Assembly: GCF_034676725.1 (NCBI RefSeq)
Contig: NZ_JAUCBR010000004.1
Location: 3,190,001-3,254,000, forward strand
Direction: 5' to 3'
DNA length: 64,000 nt
DNA from: Denitromonas sp.
GTDB lineage: Bacteria; Pseudomonadota; Gammaproteobacteria; Burkholderiales; Rhodocyclaceae
Part shown: positions 17,609-26,026 of the stretch, piece after piece
Position numbering within the stretch: position 1 is the first letter of the stretch
How the letters are laid out: every line of letters begins with the position of its first letter
The notes under the pieces: model-generated
What the model saw: the letters and a program-made list of their open reading frames with translations, nothing else
Database searches by the model: none
Told to the model about the DNA's origin: nothing
Translations under genes and position numbers: made by a program

Positions 17609-19144
17609 TCAGATCTGCGGGTTGAGCTTTTCGAACTTGCCGTGCAGCTTGTTGAGCGCGTTCAGGTAGGCCTTGGCCGAGGCGACGATGATGTCGGTGT
17701 CGGCGCCCTGGCCATTGACCACCTTGCCGTCGCGTGACAGGCGCACGGTCACTTCGCCCTGGGCGTCGGTGCCGGTGGTGATGGCATTGACCGAGTAAAG
17801 CAGCAGCTCGGTGCCGCTCCGGGCGACCGTCTCGATCGCCTTGAACGCGGCGTCGACCGGCCCCGAGCCTTCGGCCTCGGCCTGGATTTCCTTCTCGCCG
17901 ACGTTCAGCGTCAGGCGGGCGGCCGGGGTCTCGCCGGTTTCGGAATGGAAGCAGGACGCGACCAGGCGGTAGTGCTCCAGTTCAGGCGTGACGGCTTCAT
18001 CGGAGATCAGCGCCTGCAGGTCTTCGTCGAAGATCTCGTGCTTCTTGTCGGCCAGTTCCTTGAAGCGGGCAAAGGCGTGGTTGAGGTGTTCTTCGGACTC
18101 AATCGCCGCGCCCAGCTCGATCAGGCGGCTGCGGAAGGCGTTGCGGCCGCTGTGCTTGCCCAGCACCAGCTTGTTGGCGCCCCAGCCGACGTCTTCGGCG
18201 CGCATGATCTCGTAGGTTTCGCGGTGCTTGAGCACGCCGTCCTGGTGAATGCCGGATTCGTGCGAGAAGGCGTTGGCGCCAACGATGGCCTTGTTCGGCT
18301 GCACCGGGAAACCGGTGATGCCCGAGACCAGCTTGGAGGCGGGCACGATCTGGGTGGTGTCGATGCGGGTGTCGCACTGGTAGATGTCGCGGCGGGTGCG
18401 CACGGCCATCACCACTTCTTCGAGCGAGGCGTTGCCGGCACGCTCGCCGAGGCCGTTGACGGTGCACTCGACCTGACGCGCTCCGGCGCGTACGGCGGCC
18501 AGCGAGTTGGCCACGGCGAGGCCGAGGTCGTTGTGGCAATGGACCGACCACACCACCTTGTCGGAATTGGGCACGCGCTCGATCAGCGTGCGGATGGTGG
18601 CCGCGAACTGCTCGGGCACGTTGTAGCCGACGGTGTCGGGTACGTTGATGGTGGTGGCGCCGGCCTTGATGACGGCCTCGAAGATGCGGCACAGATAGTC
18701 GATTTCGGAGCGGCCAGCGTCCTCGGCGGAGAACTCGATGTCGTCGGTGTACTCGCGCGCCCAGCCGATGGCCTTGACCGCCTGCTCGAGCACCTGGTCG
18801 GGGCTCATGCGCAGCTTCTTCTCCATGTGGATCGGGCTGGTGGCGATGAAGGTGTGGATGCGCCCGCTGGCCGCCGGTTTGATGGCTTCGCCGGAGCGGC
18901 GGATGTCGTTCTCGTTGGCGCGCGCCAGCGAACAGATGGTCGAGTCCTTGACCACTTCGGCGATGGCGCGCACCGATTCGAAGTCGCCGTTCGAGGCGGC
19001 GGCGAAGCCGGCCTCGATCACGTTGACCTTCATGCGTTCGAGCTGGCGGGCAATGCGCAGTTTCTCGTCGCGGGTCATCGAGGCGCCGGGGCTTTGTTCG
19101 CCGTCGCGCAAGGTGGTGTCGAAAACGATCAGTTGGTCAGTCAT
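17609..19144 (-). CDS. leuA: 2-isopropylmalate synthase
   Basis: 511 residues, the full-length type with a C-terminal allosteric domain. It condenses acetyl-CoA with 2-ketoisovalerate in the first committed step of leucine synthesis. The N-terminal signature FDTTLRDGEQSPGASM and the HCHNDLGLAVANSLAAVRAG segment carry the metal- and base-binding residues. The regulatory domain begins about residue 390 and ends TDIIVASAKAYLNALNKL. Last gene of the ilvBHC-psd-pssA-leuA group; the 228-base gap before it suggests its own promoter and leader. Confidence 0.98.
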   Translation of the reverse strand: MTDQLIVFDTTLRDGEQSPGASMTRDEKLRIARQLERMKVNVIEAGFAAASNGDFESVRAIAEVVKDSTICSLARANENDIRRSGEAIKPAASGRIHTFIATSPIHMEKKLRMSPDQVLEQAVKAIGWAREYTDDIEFSAEDAGRSEIDYLCRIFEAVIKAGATTINVPDTVGYNVPEQFAATIRTLIERVPNSDKVVWSVHCHNDLGLAVANSLAAVRAGARQVECTVNGLGERAGNASLEEVVMAVRTRRDIYQCDTRIDTTQIVPASKLVSGITGFPVQPNKAIVGANAFSHESGIHQDGVLKHRETYEIMRAEDVGWGANKLVLGKHSGRNAFRSRLIELGAAIESEEHLNHAFARFKELADKKHEIFDEDLQALISDEAVTPELEHYRLVASCFHSETGETPAARLTLNVGEKEIQAEAEGSGPVDAAFKAIETVARSGTELLLYSVNAITTGTDAQGEVTVRLSRDGKVVNGQGADTDIIVASAKAYLNALNKLHGKFEKLNPQI

Positions 19145-19237
19145 GGTCGGCTCCTGTCGGGTTCCGAAGTCTGGATTCAGGGCGTCGCCCGCCGGGGGCG
19201 GCGAGGCGGTGGAAATCGGTGGGAAGGGTCGGTGTGG

Positions 19238-19330
19238 TCAGCGCGCGGGGCGCAGCAGCCCGAGCGCCCATGGCGCGCGCCGGGCGGCGTCGCGCGAGTC
19301 GTGCAGGGGGCGTGGCTCGAAGGCTGGCAT
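19238..19330 (-). CDS. possible 30-aa leader ORF upstream of leuA
   Basis: An ATG at 19328-19330 opens a 30-codon frame ending at 19238-19240, 93 bases before leuA. It encodes a basic peptide with four leucines, three of them in the final stretch WALGLLRPAR. The ATG lies only seven bases after a good -10 box, so it may be leaderless. The modest leucine content makes a classic attenuator uncertain; this is a candidate only. Confidence 0.3.
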   Translation of the reverse strand: MPAFEPRPLHDSRDAARRAPWALGLLRPAR

Positions 19331-19337
19331 GTCGTTG

Positions 19338-19367
19338 AATATAGGCCACTTGATCAGGCGCTGACAA
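19338..19367 (-). promoter_or_regulatory. putative sigma-70 promoter for leuA
   Basis: On the minus strand, TTGTCA (19362-19367) and TATATT (19338-19343) are separated by 18 bases. The predicted transcript begins near 19331, giving a leuA leader of about 190 bases that contains the 30-codon frame and a GC-rich hairpin-forming run. Confidence 0.5.
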
Positions 19368-19372
19368 CCCGC

Positions 19373-20146
19373 TCAGGACGTCGGCGGCTCGTGGCCGGGG
19401 ATTTTCTTGCCCAGGCGGTGCATGACCAGCATCACATAGCCGGACGCGGCATAGATGAGGAAGAGCAGGAACAGCACCGAGGCGGGGTCGAGCGAGACCA
19501 GCGCAAAGGCCAGCATGATCGCCAGCACGGCAAAAAACGGTACTCGGCGGCGCAGGTTGAATTCCTTGCCGCTGAAGTAGAGCACGTTGCTGACCATGGT
19601 CAGGCCACCGAATATGGTGAAGAAGCAGGCGGCCCAGCGCAGATCCGGGCCGCTGAAGCCGTTGTCGATGCCGACCCAGACCAGGCCGGCAATCAGCGCC
19701 GCGGCCGCGGGGCTGGGCAGGCCCTGGAAGTAGCGCTTGTCGACCACGTCGATGTTGGTGTTGAAGCGGGCCAGGCGCAGGGCGGCGCCGGCGCAGTAGA
19801 TGAAGGCGGCGATCCAGCCCAGCTTGCCCATGCCGCGCAGCGCCCATTCGTAGGCCACCAGTGCGGGCGCGGCGCCGAAGGACACCATGTCGGAGAGCGA
19901 ATCGTACTCGGCGCCGAAGGCGCTCTGGGTGTGGGTCAGGCGCGCGATGCGGCCGTCGAGCCCGTCGAGGATCATGGCGATGAAGATGGCCACGGCGGCA
20001 TGCTCGAAACGCTGGTTCATGGCCTGGACGATGGCGTAGAAGCCGGCGAACAGGGCTGCGGTAGTGAACAGGTTCGGCAGGATGTAGATGCCGCGGCGAC
20101 GCTTCTCGGGGTCGAACAGCGGTTGGCGCGGAGGCACGTCGGCCAT
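19373..20146 (-). CDS. pssA: CDP-diacylglycerol-serine O-phosphatidyltransferase
   Basis: 257 residues from the ATG at 20144-20146 (MADVPPRQPLFDPEKRRRGI). An integral membrane CDP-alcohol phosphotransferase with the motif DGLDGRIARLTHTQSAFGAE followed by YDSLSD, i.e. DGxxAR-x8-GxxxDxxxD; the aspartates bind metal. Makes phosphatidylserine, the substrate of the adjacent psd product. Six to eight hydrophobic helices follow. Followed on this strand by leuA after 228 bases. Confidence 0.95.
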   Translation of the reverse strand: MADVPPRQPLFDPEKRRRGIYILPNLFTTAALFAGFYAIVQAMNQRFEHAAVAIFIAMILDGLDGRIARLTHTQSAFGAEYDSLSDMVSFGAAPALVAYEWALRGMGKLGWIAAFIYCAGAALRLARFNTNIDVVDKRYFQGLPSPAAAALIAGLVWVGIDNGFSGPDLRWAACFFTIFGGLTMVSNVLYFSGKEFNLRRRVPFFAVLAIMLAFALVSLDPASVLFLLFLIYAASGYVMLVMHRLGKKIPGHEPPTS

Positions 20147-20393
20147 GGGAAAGCCTTTGAAAACGCCCGCCAAGCGGGGCAATGGGCCCGATTCTACCCT
20201 AGCTCGCGACCCCGTGCGGCGTCGTGGAGGGCAGCTCAGAACGTGTGAATCAATCGACGGCGCGTGCCGAATGCTGCGCTGCTCACGCGCTCACGCTTCG
20301 CCGATCGAGTTGATCCGTCTCGTCGTTCGCTCGCGTCGTTGCCCAGTCCGGCCGTGCTCTCGTCCCTGCTCGCGATGATGTCTTCACCCGTTC

Positions 20394-21041
20394 TCAGGGC
20401 AGGTCGGCGAGGGTGCTGGACGAGGCGAGCACCTTGTCGCCCAGGGTGACGCGCGCCTTGCTGCCGACGGGCAGGTAGACGTCCATGCGCGAGCCGAAGC
20501 GGATGAAACCGTAGCGCTCGCCGCGTTGCAGCGTTTCGCCTTCATGGGTGTAGCACAGGATGCGGCGCGCGGCGATGCCGGCGATCTGCACGCAGGTGAT
20601 GTCGTCGCCAACGGCGGTACGCAACCACATGGCGTTGCGTTCGTTCTCGCCGGCGGCCTTGTCCAAGGCAGCACTGAGGAAACGCCCGGGGTGGTACCAG
20701 ATCTGTTTGACCTCGCCATCGACCGGGCTGCGGTTCGAATGCGCATTGAAGATGTTCATGTAGATGCTGATCTTCAGGCTGTCGCGGTCGAGGTAGGGGT
20801 CGCGTGCGCGCTCGATGGCGATGACGCGCCCGTCGGCCGGTGACAGCACCTTGCGTGCGCCGGCGGGAATCGTGCGCGGCGGATCGCGGAAGAACTGCAG
20901 CACGAGCAGGAAGAGCAGCCAGAACGGCAGGGCGAGAAACCAGCCGGCCGCGCTATTGACGATCAGGGCCAGGGCCAGGGCGATGCCGATGAACGGCCAG
21001 CCTTCGCGGGCAATGAGAGGGTGTGGGTAGGGCGTGGACAT
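20394..21041 (-). CDS. psd: phosphatidylserine decarboxylase proenzyme (short, archaeal-type)
   Basis: 215 residues, the short soluble/membrane-tethered class. An N-terminal hydrophobic hairpin (about 15-50) precedes LSPADGRVIAIE. The pyruvoyl-forming autocleavage Gly-Ser appears near the C-terminus in YLPVGSKARVTLGD (about 187-200), the typical position for this class. Converts phosphatidylserine to phosphatidylethanolamine. Separated from ilvC by a strong hairpin and from pssA by about 250 bases, in which I see no gene. Confidence 0.94.
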   Translation of the reverse strand: MSTPYPHPLIAREGWPFIGIALALALIVNSAAGWFLALPFWLLFLLVLQFFRDPPRTIPAGARKVLSPADGRVIAIERARDPYLDRDSLKISIYMNIFNAHSNRSPVDGEVKQIWYHPGRFLSAALDKAAGENERNAMWLRTAVGDDITCVQIAGIAARRILCYTHEGETLQRGERYGFIRFGSRMDVYLPVGSKARVTLGDKVLASSSTLADLP

Positions 21042-21055
21042 GGGCGGCGCTCCAA

Positions 21056-21097
21056 CGAAAACGGGCCGGAATCCGCCGCGAGGAGGATTCCGGCCCG
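21056..21097 (-). terminator. hairpin terminator or attenuator after ilvC
   Basis: A perfect 13-bp stem CGGGCCGGAATCC (21062-21074) / GGATTCCGGCCCG (21085-21097) with a 10-base loop, followed on the minus strand by TTTT (21058-21061). It lies 19 bases after the ilvC stop and 15 bases before the psd start, so it should at least partly separate amino acid and phospholipid gene expression. Confidence 0.75.
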
Positions 21098-21115
21098 GTC
21101 AAGCAGGGGTCGGGC

Positions 21116-22132
21116 TCAGTTCTTGGACTGGTCGACCAGCTTGTTCTTGAGGATCCACGGCATCATCTCGCGGAGCTGGCCGCCGACCTGCTCGATCGGG
21201 TGGGCTGCGTTGAGGCGGCGACGGGCCGTCATGGACGGATAGCCGGTCTTGCCTTCGAGGATGAACATCTTGGCGTATTCGCCGGTCTGGATGCGCTTGA
21301 GCGCTTCGCGCATGGCGTAGCGGGACTCTTCGTTGATCACCTCGTGGCCGGTCACGTACTCGCCGAACTCCGCGTTGTTGGAGATGGAGTAGTTCATGTT
21401 GGCGATGCCGCCTTCGTACATCAGGTCGACGATCAGCTTGAGCTCGTGCAGGCACTCGAAGTAGGCCATTTCCGGGGCGTAGCCGGCTTCGGTCAGGGTC
21501 TCGAAGCCCATCTTCACCAGCTCGACAGCGCCGCCGCACAGCACGGCCTGTTCGCCGAACAGGTCGGTTTCGGTCTCTTCGCGGAAGTTGGTCTCGATCA
21601 CGCCGCCCTTGGTGCCGCCGTTGGCTGCAGCGTAGGACAGGGCGATGTCACGGGCCTTGCCGGAGACGTCCTGGTGCACTGCGATCAGCGAGGGCACGCC
21701 GCCGCCCTTGAGGTACTCGGAGCGTACGGTGTGGCCGGGGCCTTTCGGGGCGACCATGATCACGTCCAGATCGGCGCGCGGCACGACCTGGTTGTAGTGC
21801 ACGTTGAAGCCGTGGGCGAAGGCCAGGGCGGCGCCTTTCTTGATGTTCGGCTCGACGTCGGCCTTGTAGACCTCGGGAATGGTTTCGTCCGGCAGCAGGA
21901 TCATGACCACGTCGGCGGTCTTGACGGCCTTGGCGATTTCTTCGACCTTGAGGCCGGCGTTCTTGGCCTTGTCCCACGACGCGCCACCCTTGCGCAGGGC
22001 AACGGTGACCTTGACGCCGGAGTCGTTCAGGTTCTGTGCGTGGGCGTGGCCCTGGGAGCCGTAGCCGACGATGGTGACCTTCTTGCCCTTGATCAGGGAG
22101 AGGTCGGCGTCCTTGTCGTAATAAACTTTCAT
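21116..22132 (-). CDS. ilvC: ketol-acid reductoisomerase (class I)
   Basis: 338 residues, class I length. Rossmann motif VTIVGYGSQGHAHAQNLNDS (about 18-37), NADPH-preferring loop KGGASW, catalytic helix region with DLFGEQAVLCGG (about 190-201) and the ECLHELKLIVDLMYEGG segment (about 224-240), whose acidic residues bind two magnesium ions. Isomerises and reduces acetolactate to dihydroxyisovalerate for valine, leucine and isoleucine synthesis. Confidence 0.98.
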   Translation of the reverse strand: MKVYYDKDADLSLIKGKKVTIVGYGSQGHAHAQNLNDSGVKVTVALRKGGASWDKAKNAGLKVEEIAKAVKTADVVMILLPDETIPEVYKADVEPNIKKGAALAFAHGFNVHYNQVVPRADLDVIMVAPKGPGHTVRSEYLKGGGVPSLIAVHQDVSGKARDIALSYAAANGGTKGGVIETNFREETETDLFGEQAVLCGGAVELVKMGFETLTEAGYAPEMAYFECLHELKLIVDLMYEGGIANMNYSISNNAEFGEYVTGHEVINEESRYAMREALKRIQTGEYAKMFILEGKTGYPSMTARRRLNAAHPIEQVGGQLREMMPWILKNKLVDQSKN

Positions 22133-22213
22133 GATGGTCCTTTCAGATGCGGAATCGCGTTGGCGGCGGCCATGATAACCGGCCGGCCGCGGGGTCGCAA
22201 AAACTGTGCGGGG

Positions 22214-22705
22214 TCAGAGCTTCAGGATGCGGTCGCCGCGGCCAATGCCGACGATGCCGGAGCGTACCGTTTCGAGAATCAGGGTGTTGTCGATGGCGCC
22301 GATGAACGAATCGAGCTTGGTCTGGTTGCCGGTCAGCTCGATGACGTAGCTCGAATCGGTGGCGTCGATGATGCGGCCGCGGAAGATGTCGGCCATGCGC
22401 TTCATTTCTTCGCGGTCCTTGCCGGTGGCGCGGACCTTGATCAGCATGAGTTCGCGTTCGATGTGGGCGGACTCGGAAATATCCACCACCTTGACCACAT
22501 CGACCAGCTTGTTCAGCTGCTTGGTGATCTGCTCGATGATGTCGTCCGAGCCGGTGGTGACGATGGTCATGCGCGACAGCGAGGCATCCTCGGTGGGCGC
22601 GACGGTGAGCGACTCGATGTTGTAGCCGCGTGCCGAGAACAGGCCGGAAACCCGTGACAGGGCGCCCGATTCGTTCTCGATCAACAGTGCGATGACGTGA
22701 CGCAT
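22214..22705 (-). CDS. ilvH: acetolactate synthase small (regulatory) subunit
   Basis: 163 residues from the ATG at 22703-22705 (MRHVIALLIENESGALSRVS), the standard IlvH length. An N-terminal ACT domain (residues 4-78) with the NESGALSRVSGLFSARGYNI valine-binding loop, and the conserved C-terminal domain with GRIIDATDSSYVIELTG. It confers valine feedback inhibition on IlvB and stabilises the holoenzyme. Lies 147 bases after the ilvB stop. Confidence 0.97.
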   Translation of the reverse strand: MRHVIALLIENESGALSRVSGLFSARGYNIESLTVAPTEDASLSRMTIVTTGSDDIIEQITKQLNKLVDVVKVVDISESAHIERELMLIKVRATGKDREEMKRMADIFRGRIIDATDSSYVIELTGNQTKLDSFIGAIDNTLILETVRSGIVGIGRGDRILKL

Positions 22706-22852
22706 GGTGTTCCCTCGTTGGGAGAGTGTTGAAGAGCCGCTTGTCCTGCAAGACGGACTGCCGGGGGCCGGCATCCGCTGTCGTCGGCCCCGGTGAGGGC
22801 TGGCGACGGCCCGGCATCGGTGGACACCGGGCCCCGCAGGGCTCAAGCCGCG

Positions 22853-24562
22853 TTACAGGTCCTCGGCGGAGAGGATCATCTCGGTCAGCCCCTTGCCGCC
22901 CTGGACCATCGGGTAGACGTTTTCTGTCTGGTCGATCTGGAAATCCAGGAAGACGAGGTCGTTCTTGCGCGAGAAGGCCTCGCGCAGCGCGCCCTCGACG
23001 TCGGCCGGGCGATCCACCCGGATGCCGATGTGGCCGTAGGCTTCGGCCAGCTTGGCAAAGTCGGGCAGCGAATCCATGTAGGACTCGGAGTAACGGCCGC
23101 CGTGGAACAGCTCCTGCCACTGGCGCACCATGCCCAGGTAGCGGTTGTTCAGGTTGCAGATCTTGATCGGCAGGCGGAACTGCTTGCAGGTCGACAGCTC
23201 CTGGATATTCATCTGGATCGAGGCTTCGCCCGTCACGCAGGCAACCTGCGCGTCCGGGTGGGCCAGCTGGGCGCCCATGGCGTAAGGCATGCCGACGCCC
23301 ATCGTGCCCAGGCCGCCGGAGTTGAGCCAGCGGCGCGGCTTGTCGAATTTGTAGTACTGCGCGGCCCACATCTGGTGCTGGCCGACGTCGGAGGTGATGA
23401 AGGCGTCGCCGCCGGTCACTTCCCACAGTTTTTCGATCACATACTGCGGCTTGATGATCTCGTCCGAGTTCTTGTACTTCATGCAGTCGCGGCTGCGCCA
23501 CTCGTCGATCTGTTTCCACCAGGTGGCCAGCGATGCGGTGTCCTGCTCGTGCTTGCTCTCGTCGAGCAGGCGGGTGAGTTCTTCGAGCACGTCCTTGACG
23601 TCGCCGACGATGGGCACGTCAACCTTCACCCGCTTGGAGATGGAGGACGGATCGATGTCGATGTGGATGATCTTGCGCGGCTCGGCGGCGAAGTGGTTCG
23701 GGTCGCCGATCACGCGGTCGTCGAAGCGGGCGCCGATGGCCAGCAGCACGTCGGAGAAGTGCATCGACATGTTGGCCTCGTAGGTGCCGTGCATGCCCGG
23801 CATGCCGAGGTACTGCTTGTCGGTGGCGGGGTACCCGCCCAGGCCCATCAGCGTGTTGGTGATGGGCATGCCCAGCTTGCGCACCAGCTTGGTCAGCGGT
23901 GCGGCCGCGTCGGACAGGATCACGCCGCCGCCGGTGTAGATCATCGGGCGCTTGGCTTCGAGCAGTAGCTTGAGCGCTTTCTTGATCTGGCCCTGATGGC
24001 CCTTGACCACCGGGTTGTACGAACGCATCTCGACCGACTTCGGGTAGTGATACTCGGCGCGCTGGGCGGAGACGTCCTTGGGGATGTCCACCAGCACCGG
24101 GCCCGGACGACCGGTCTTGGCCAGATGGAAGGCTTTCTTGATGGTGGCAGCGATGTCCGCTGCATCCTTGACCAGGAAGTTGTGCTTCACACAGGGGCGG
24201 GTGATGCCGACGGTGTCCACTTCCTGGAAGGCGTCCTGGCCGATGGCGGCAGTCGGCACCTGGCCGCTGATGATCACCATCGGGATCGAATCGCAGTAGG
24301 CCGTGGCAATGCCGGTGACGGCGTTGGTGGCGCCCGGGCCGGAGGTCACCAGCGCAACGCCGACGGTCTCCGTCGAGCGCGCGTAGGCGTCCGCCGCGTG
24401 AATGGCGGCCTGCTCGTGGCGCACCAGGACGTGACGTACCTTTTCTTGCTGGAACAGCGCGTCATAAATGAAAAGCACCGCACCGCCAGGATAGCCGAAC
24501 ACATAGTCGACCTTTTCTTCCTGCAGGCACCTGATTACAATTTCCGCCCCAGTCAAGACCAT
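22853..24562 (-). CDS. ilvB: acetolactate synthase large (catalytic) subunit
   Basis: 569 residues from the ATG at 24560-24562 (MVLTGAEIVIRCLQEEKVDY). The TPP-activating glutamate lies in VRHEQAAIHAADAYARS (about 48). The C-terminal TPP/magnesium motif reads TGEASIQM...NLNNRYLGM; the usual GDG is GEA here, a conservative acidic change that I believe is seen in other betaproteobacteria. Makes acetolactate and acetohydroxybutyrate. First gene of the ilvBHC group, with a clear promoter upstream. Confidence 0.97.
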   Translation of the reverse strand: MVLTGAEIVIRCLQEEKVDYVFGYPGGAVLFIYDALFQQEKVRHVLVRHEQAAIHAADAYARSTETVGVALVTSGPGATNAVTGIATAYCDSIPMVIISGQVPTAAIGQDAFQEVDTVGITRPCVKHNFLVKDAADIAATIKKAFHLAKTGRPGPVLVDIPKDVSAQRAEYHYPKSVEMRSYNPVVKGHQGQIKKALKLLLEAKRPMIYTGGGVILSDAAAPLTKLVRKLGMPITNTLMGLGGYPATDKQYLGMPGMHGTYEANMSMHFSDVLLAIGARFDDRVIGDPNHFAAEPRKIIHIDIDPSSISKRVKVDVPIVGDVKDVLEELTRLLDESKHEQDTASLATWWKQIDEWRSRDCMKYKNSDEIIKPQYVIEKLWEVTGGDAFITSDVGQHQMWAAQYYKFDKPRRWLNSGGLGTMGVGMPYAMGAQLAHPDAQVACVTGEASIQMNIQELSTCKQFRLPIKICNLNNRYLGMVRQWQELFHGGRYSESYMDSLPDFAKLAEAYGHIGIRVDRPADVEGALREAFSRKNDLVFLDFQIDQTENVYPMVQGGKGLTEMILSAEDL

Positions 24563-24602
24563 TACTGCCCCTAATTCTCTGTATTTGCGTGGGAAACCCG
24601 TA

Positions 24603-24631
24603 ACAGTACGCATCGGGTCAAGGCAGGTCAA
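24603..24631 (-). promoter_or_regulatory. sigma-70 promoter for ilvB
   Basis: TTGACC (24626-24631) and TACTGT (24603-24608) with a 17-base spacer on the minus strand; the start point would fall near 24596, 34 bases before the ATG. An inverted repeat TTGTGC-GTA-GCACAA (24640-24654) lies just upstream of the -35 and is a plausible regulator site. Confidence 0.6.
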
Positions 24632-24636
24632 GGCCT

Positions 24637-25257
24637 ATGTTGTGCGTAGCACAATGCCCTGCAAGCCCTCTGTCCCATGAGGATTTTCCCCTGGATTCAG
24701 CGACCCAACTGAACGTTTTTCTGGCTGGCGCGGAGCGACATGCCTTCAGGCACGCGATGCTCGCGCTACGCAACGAGGCAGCGGCCCTCGATGCGGTTCA
24801 GGAGGCGATGATGCGGCTGGCCAGCAAATACGGCGGGCGACCCGCTGACGAATGGCCGCCGCTGTTCCAGCGGATCCTGCAGAACGTGATCCGTGACATG
24901 CTGCGCCGGCAGAAGGTGCGCCAGCTGTGGGTGTCGATGTGGTCGGGCTTTGGCGGCAGGGATGATGACGATGCCGGCGATCCGCTCGATACGCTCGAAG
25001 CGGCCGATGGCAGTAATTTCGACCTCTCGCCGGAGCGCCTGGTCGGGCGGGCGCAGGTGCTGGCGCTGATCGAGGCCGAACTGGCGCGCCTGCCACAACG
25101 TCAACGCGAGGCCTTCCTGATGCGTTATTGGGAAGATATGAGTACAGCAGAAACGGCGGCCGCCATGGGATGCTCGGAAGGCAGTGTCAAGACCCACTGT
25201 TCGCGCGCCACCCACACCCTGGCCGCGGCACTGGCCAAGAAAGGGATTAGTCTATGA
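24637..25257 (+). CDS. ECF-like RNA polymerase sigma factor
   Basis: Up to 206 residues. Region 2 spans about 25-95 (AALDAVQEAMMRLASKYGG) and region 4 about 140-203, with LPQRQREAFLMRYWEDMSTA and the recognition helix SEGSVKTHCSRATHTLAAAL. The first 18 codons from ATG 24637 overlap the ilvB control region and look non-coding; a CTG at 24691 preceded by TGAGGAT would give a start (L/M-DSATQLNVFL) that fits the family better. The module sigma factor-DUF3619-DUF3106-RDD is conserved in betaproteobacteria; the signal sensed is unknown. Confidence 0.88.
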   Translation: MLCVAQCPASPLSHEDFPLDSATQLNVFLAGAERHAFRHAMLALRNEAAALDAVQEAMMRLASKYGGRPADEWPPLFQRILQNVIRDMLRRQKVRQLWVSMWSGFGGRDDDDAGDPLDTLEAADGSNFDLSPERLVGRAQVLALIEAELARLPQRQREAFLMRYWEDMSTAETAAAMGCSEGSVKTHCSRATHTLAAALAKKGISL

Positions 25258-25631
25258 ACGACGAAGCGCAATTCGGCCGACGCATTGCCGGCCTGCTCAG
25301 CGAGCGCAATGGCCAGCTCGACCCGGCGGTGCTGGGCGCCCTGGGCGCCGCGCGGCGCCGTGCCGTCGCCGCCAGTGAGCAGCAGTTCGCCGGCGTGCGC
25401 TCGCCGCATGCCGCCATGGCCTGGTGGCATGCGGCCAAGCCCGCCGCGGCGGCGGTGCTGGTGCTGGCGGTGCTGTTTGCCGGCGACTACGTCAATACGG
25501 CACGCACCCAGGCCGTGCAGGGCGAGGTGGAAACCGCCTTGCTGGCTGACGACCTGCCGATCGATGCTTACCTGGACCAAGGATTCCGCGCATGGCTGCA
25601 GCAGGCCGACTCCTCCTCCTCGCGCTCCTGA
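25254..25631 (+). CDS. DUF3619 family protein, likely anti-sigma-like membrane partner
   Basis: 125 residues whose start overlaps the sigma factor stop by four bases (ATGA). One membrane helix is clear at about 61-78 (KPAAAAVLVLAVLFAGDYVN), with a cytoplasmic N-terminus rich in arginine and alanine and a short acidic periplasmic tail (DDLPIDAYLDQGFRAWL). Position and topology suggest an anti-sigma factor, but no zinc-binding HxxxCxxC motif is present, so this is inference. Confidence 0.82.
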   Translation: MNDEAQFGRRIAGLLSERNGQLDPAVLGALGAARRRAVAASEQQFAGVRSPHAAMAWWHAAKPAAAAVLVLAVLFAGDYVNTARTQAVQGEVETALLADDLPIDAYLDQGFRAWLQQADSSSSRS

Positions 25632-26026
25632 GCGGCGTGTCGATGCTGGCGCAGGCCGGCAGCGACTGGCGCGAGTTGAGCCGTGCGCAGCAGCGTGCCC
25701 TGGCGCCGCTGGCCGACGACTGGCGCGAGCTCGATCCGGCCAGCCGTGAGCGCTGGCTACGCATGGTTGAGCGCTTCGACCAGCTCACGCCCGAGGAGCA
25801 GGCCCGTGTGCAGGGGCGCATGCACAACTGGTCGCAGCTGTCGCCCAGCGAGCGGGCGCATGCCGTGGGGCAGTACCGTGCCTTGCGCCGGATCCCGCCC
25901 GATCAGCGAGAAGCCCTGCAGCAGCGCTGGCAGGAGTACCAGCAGCTCTCGCCCGAGGAGCGCGCCCGCGCCCGCAAGGACGCCCGCAAGGACAGCAAAT
26001 CAAAGAAAAACAAGGACCGTCAGTGA
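25592..26026 (+). CDS. DUF3106 family periplasmic protein
   Basis: 144 residues with a signal peptide (MAAAGRLLLLALLSGVSMLA, cleavage after about AQA at 22). The mature part is repeats of a short helix unit with W and the pattern L(S/T)P-x-E-(Q/R)-A (DQLTPEEQARVQGRM, SQLSPSERAHAVGQY, QQLSPEERARARKDA), then a lysine-rich tail. This resembles helical periplasmic proteins of the CpxP/Spy sort in overall style. It overlaps the DUF3619 gene by 40 bases in another frame, so both are translated from one message. Confidence 0.85.
   Translation: MAAAGRLLLLALLSGVSMLAQAGSDWRELSRAQQRALAPLADDWRELDPASRERWLRMVERFDQLTPEEQARVQGRMHNWSQLSPSERAHAVGQYRALRRIPPDQREALQQRWQEYQQLSPEERARARKDARKDSKSKKNKDRQ

Noticed and set aside
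17945..20248. 767-codon open frame on the plus strand
   Set aside because: Antisense to leuA and pssA, both of which have clear catalytic motifs; no homology-like features in the antisense frame.
20147..20393. Hidden gene or small RNA in the pssA-psd gap
   Set aside because: Frames are short and without ribosome-binding sites, and no promoter plus terminator pair is visible.
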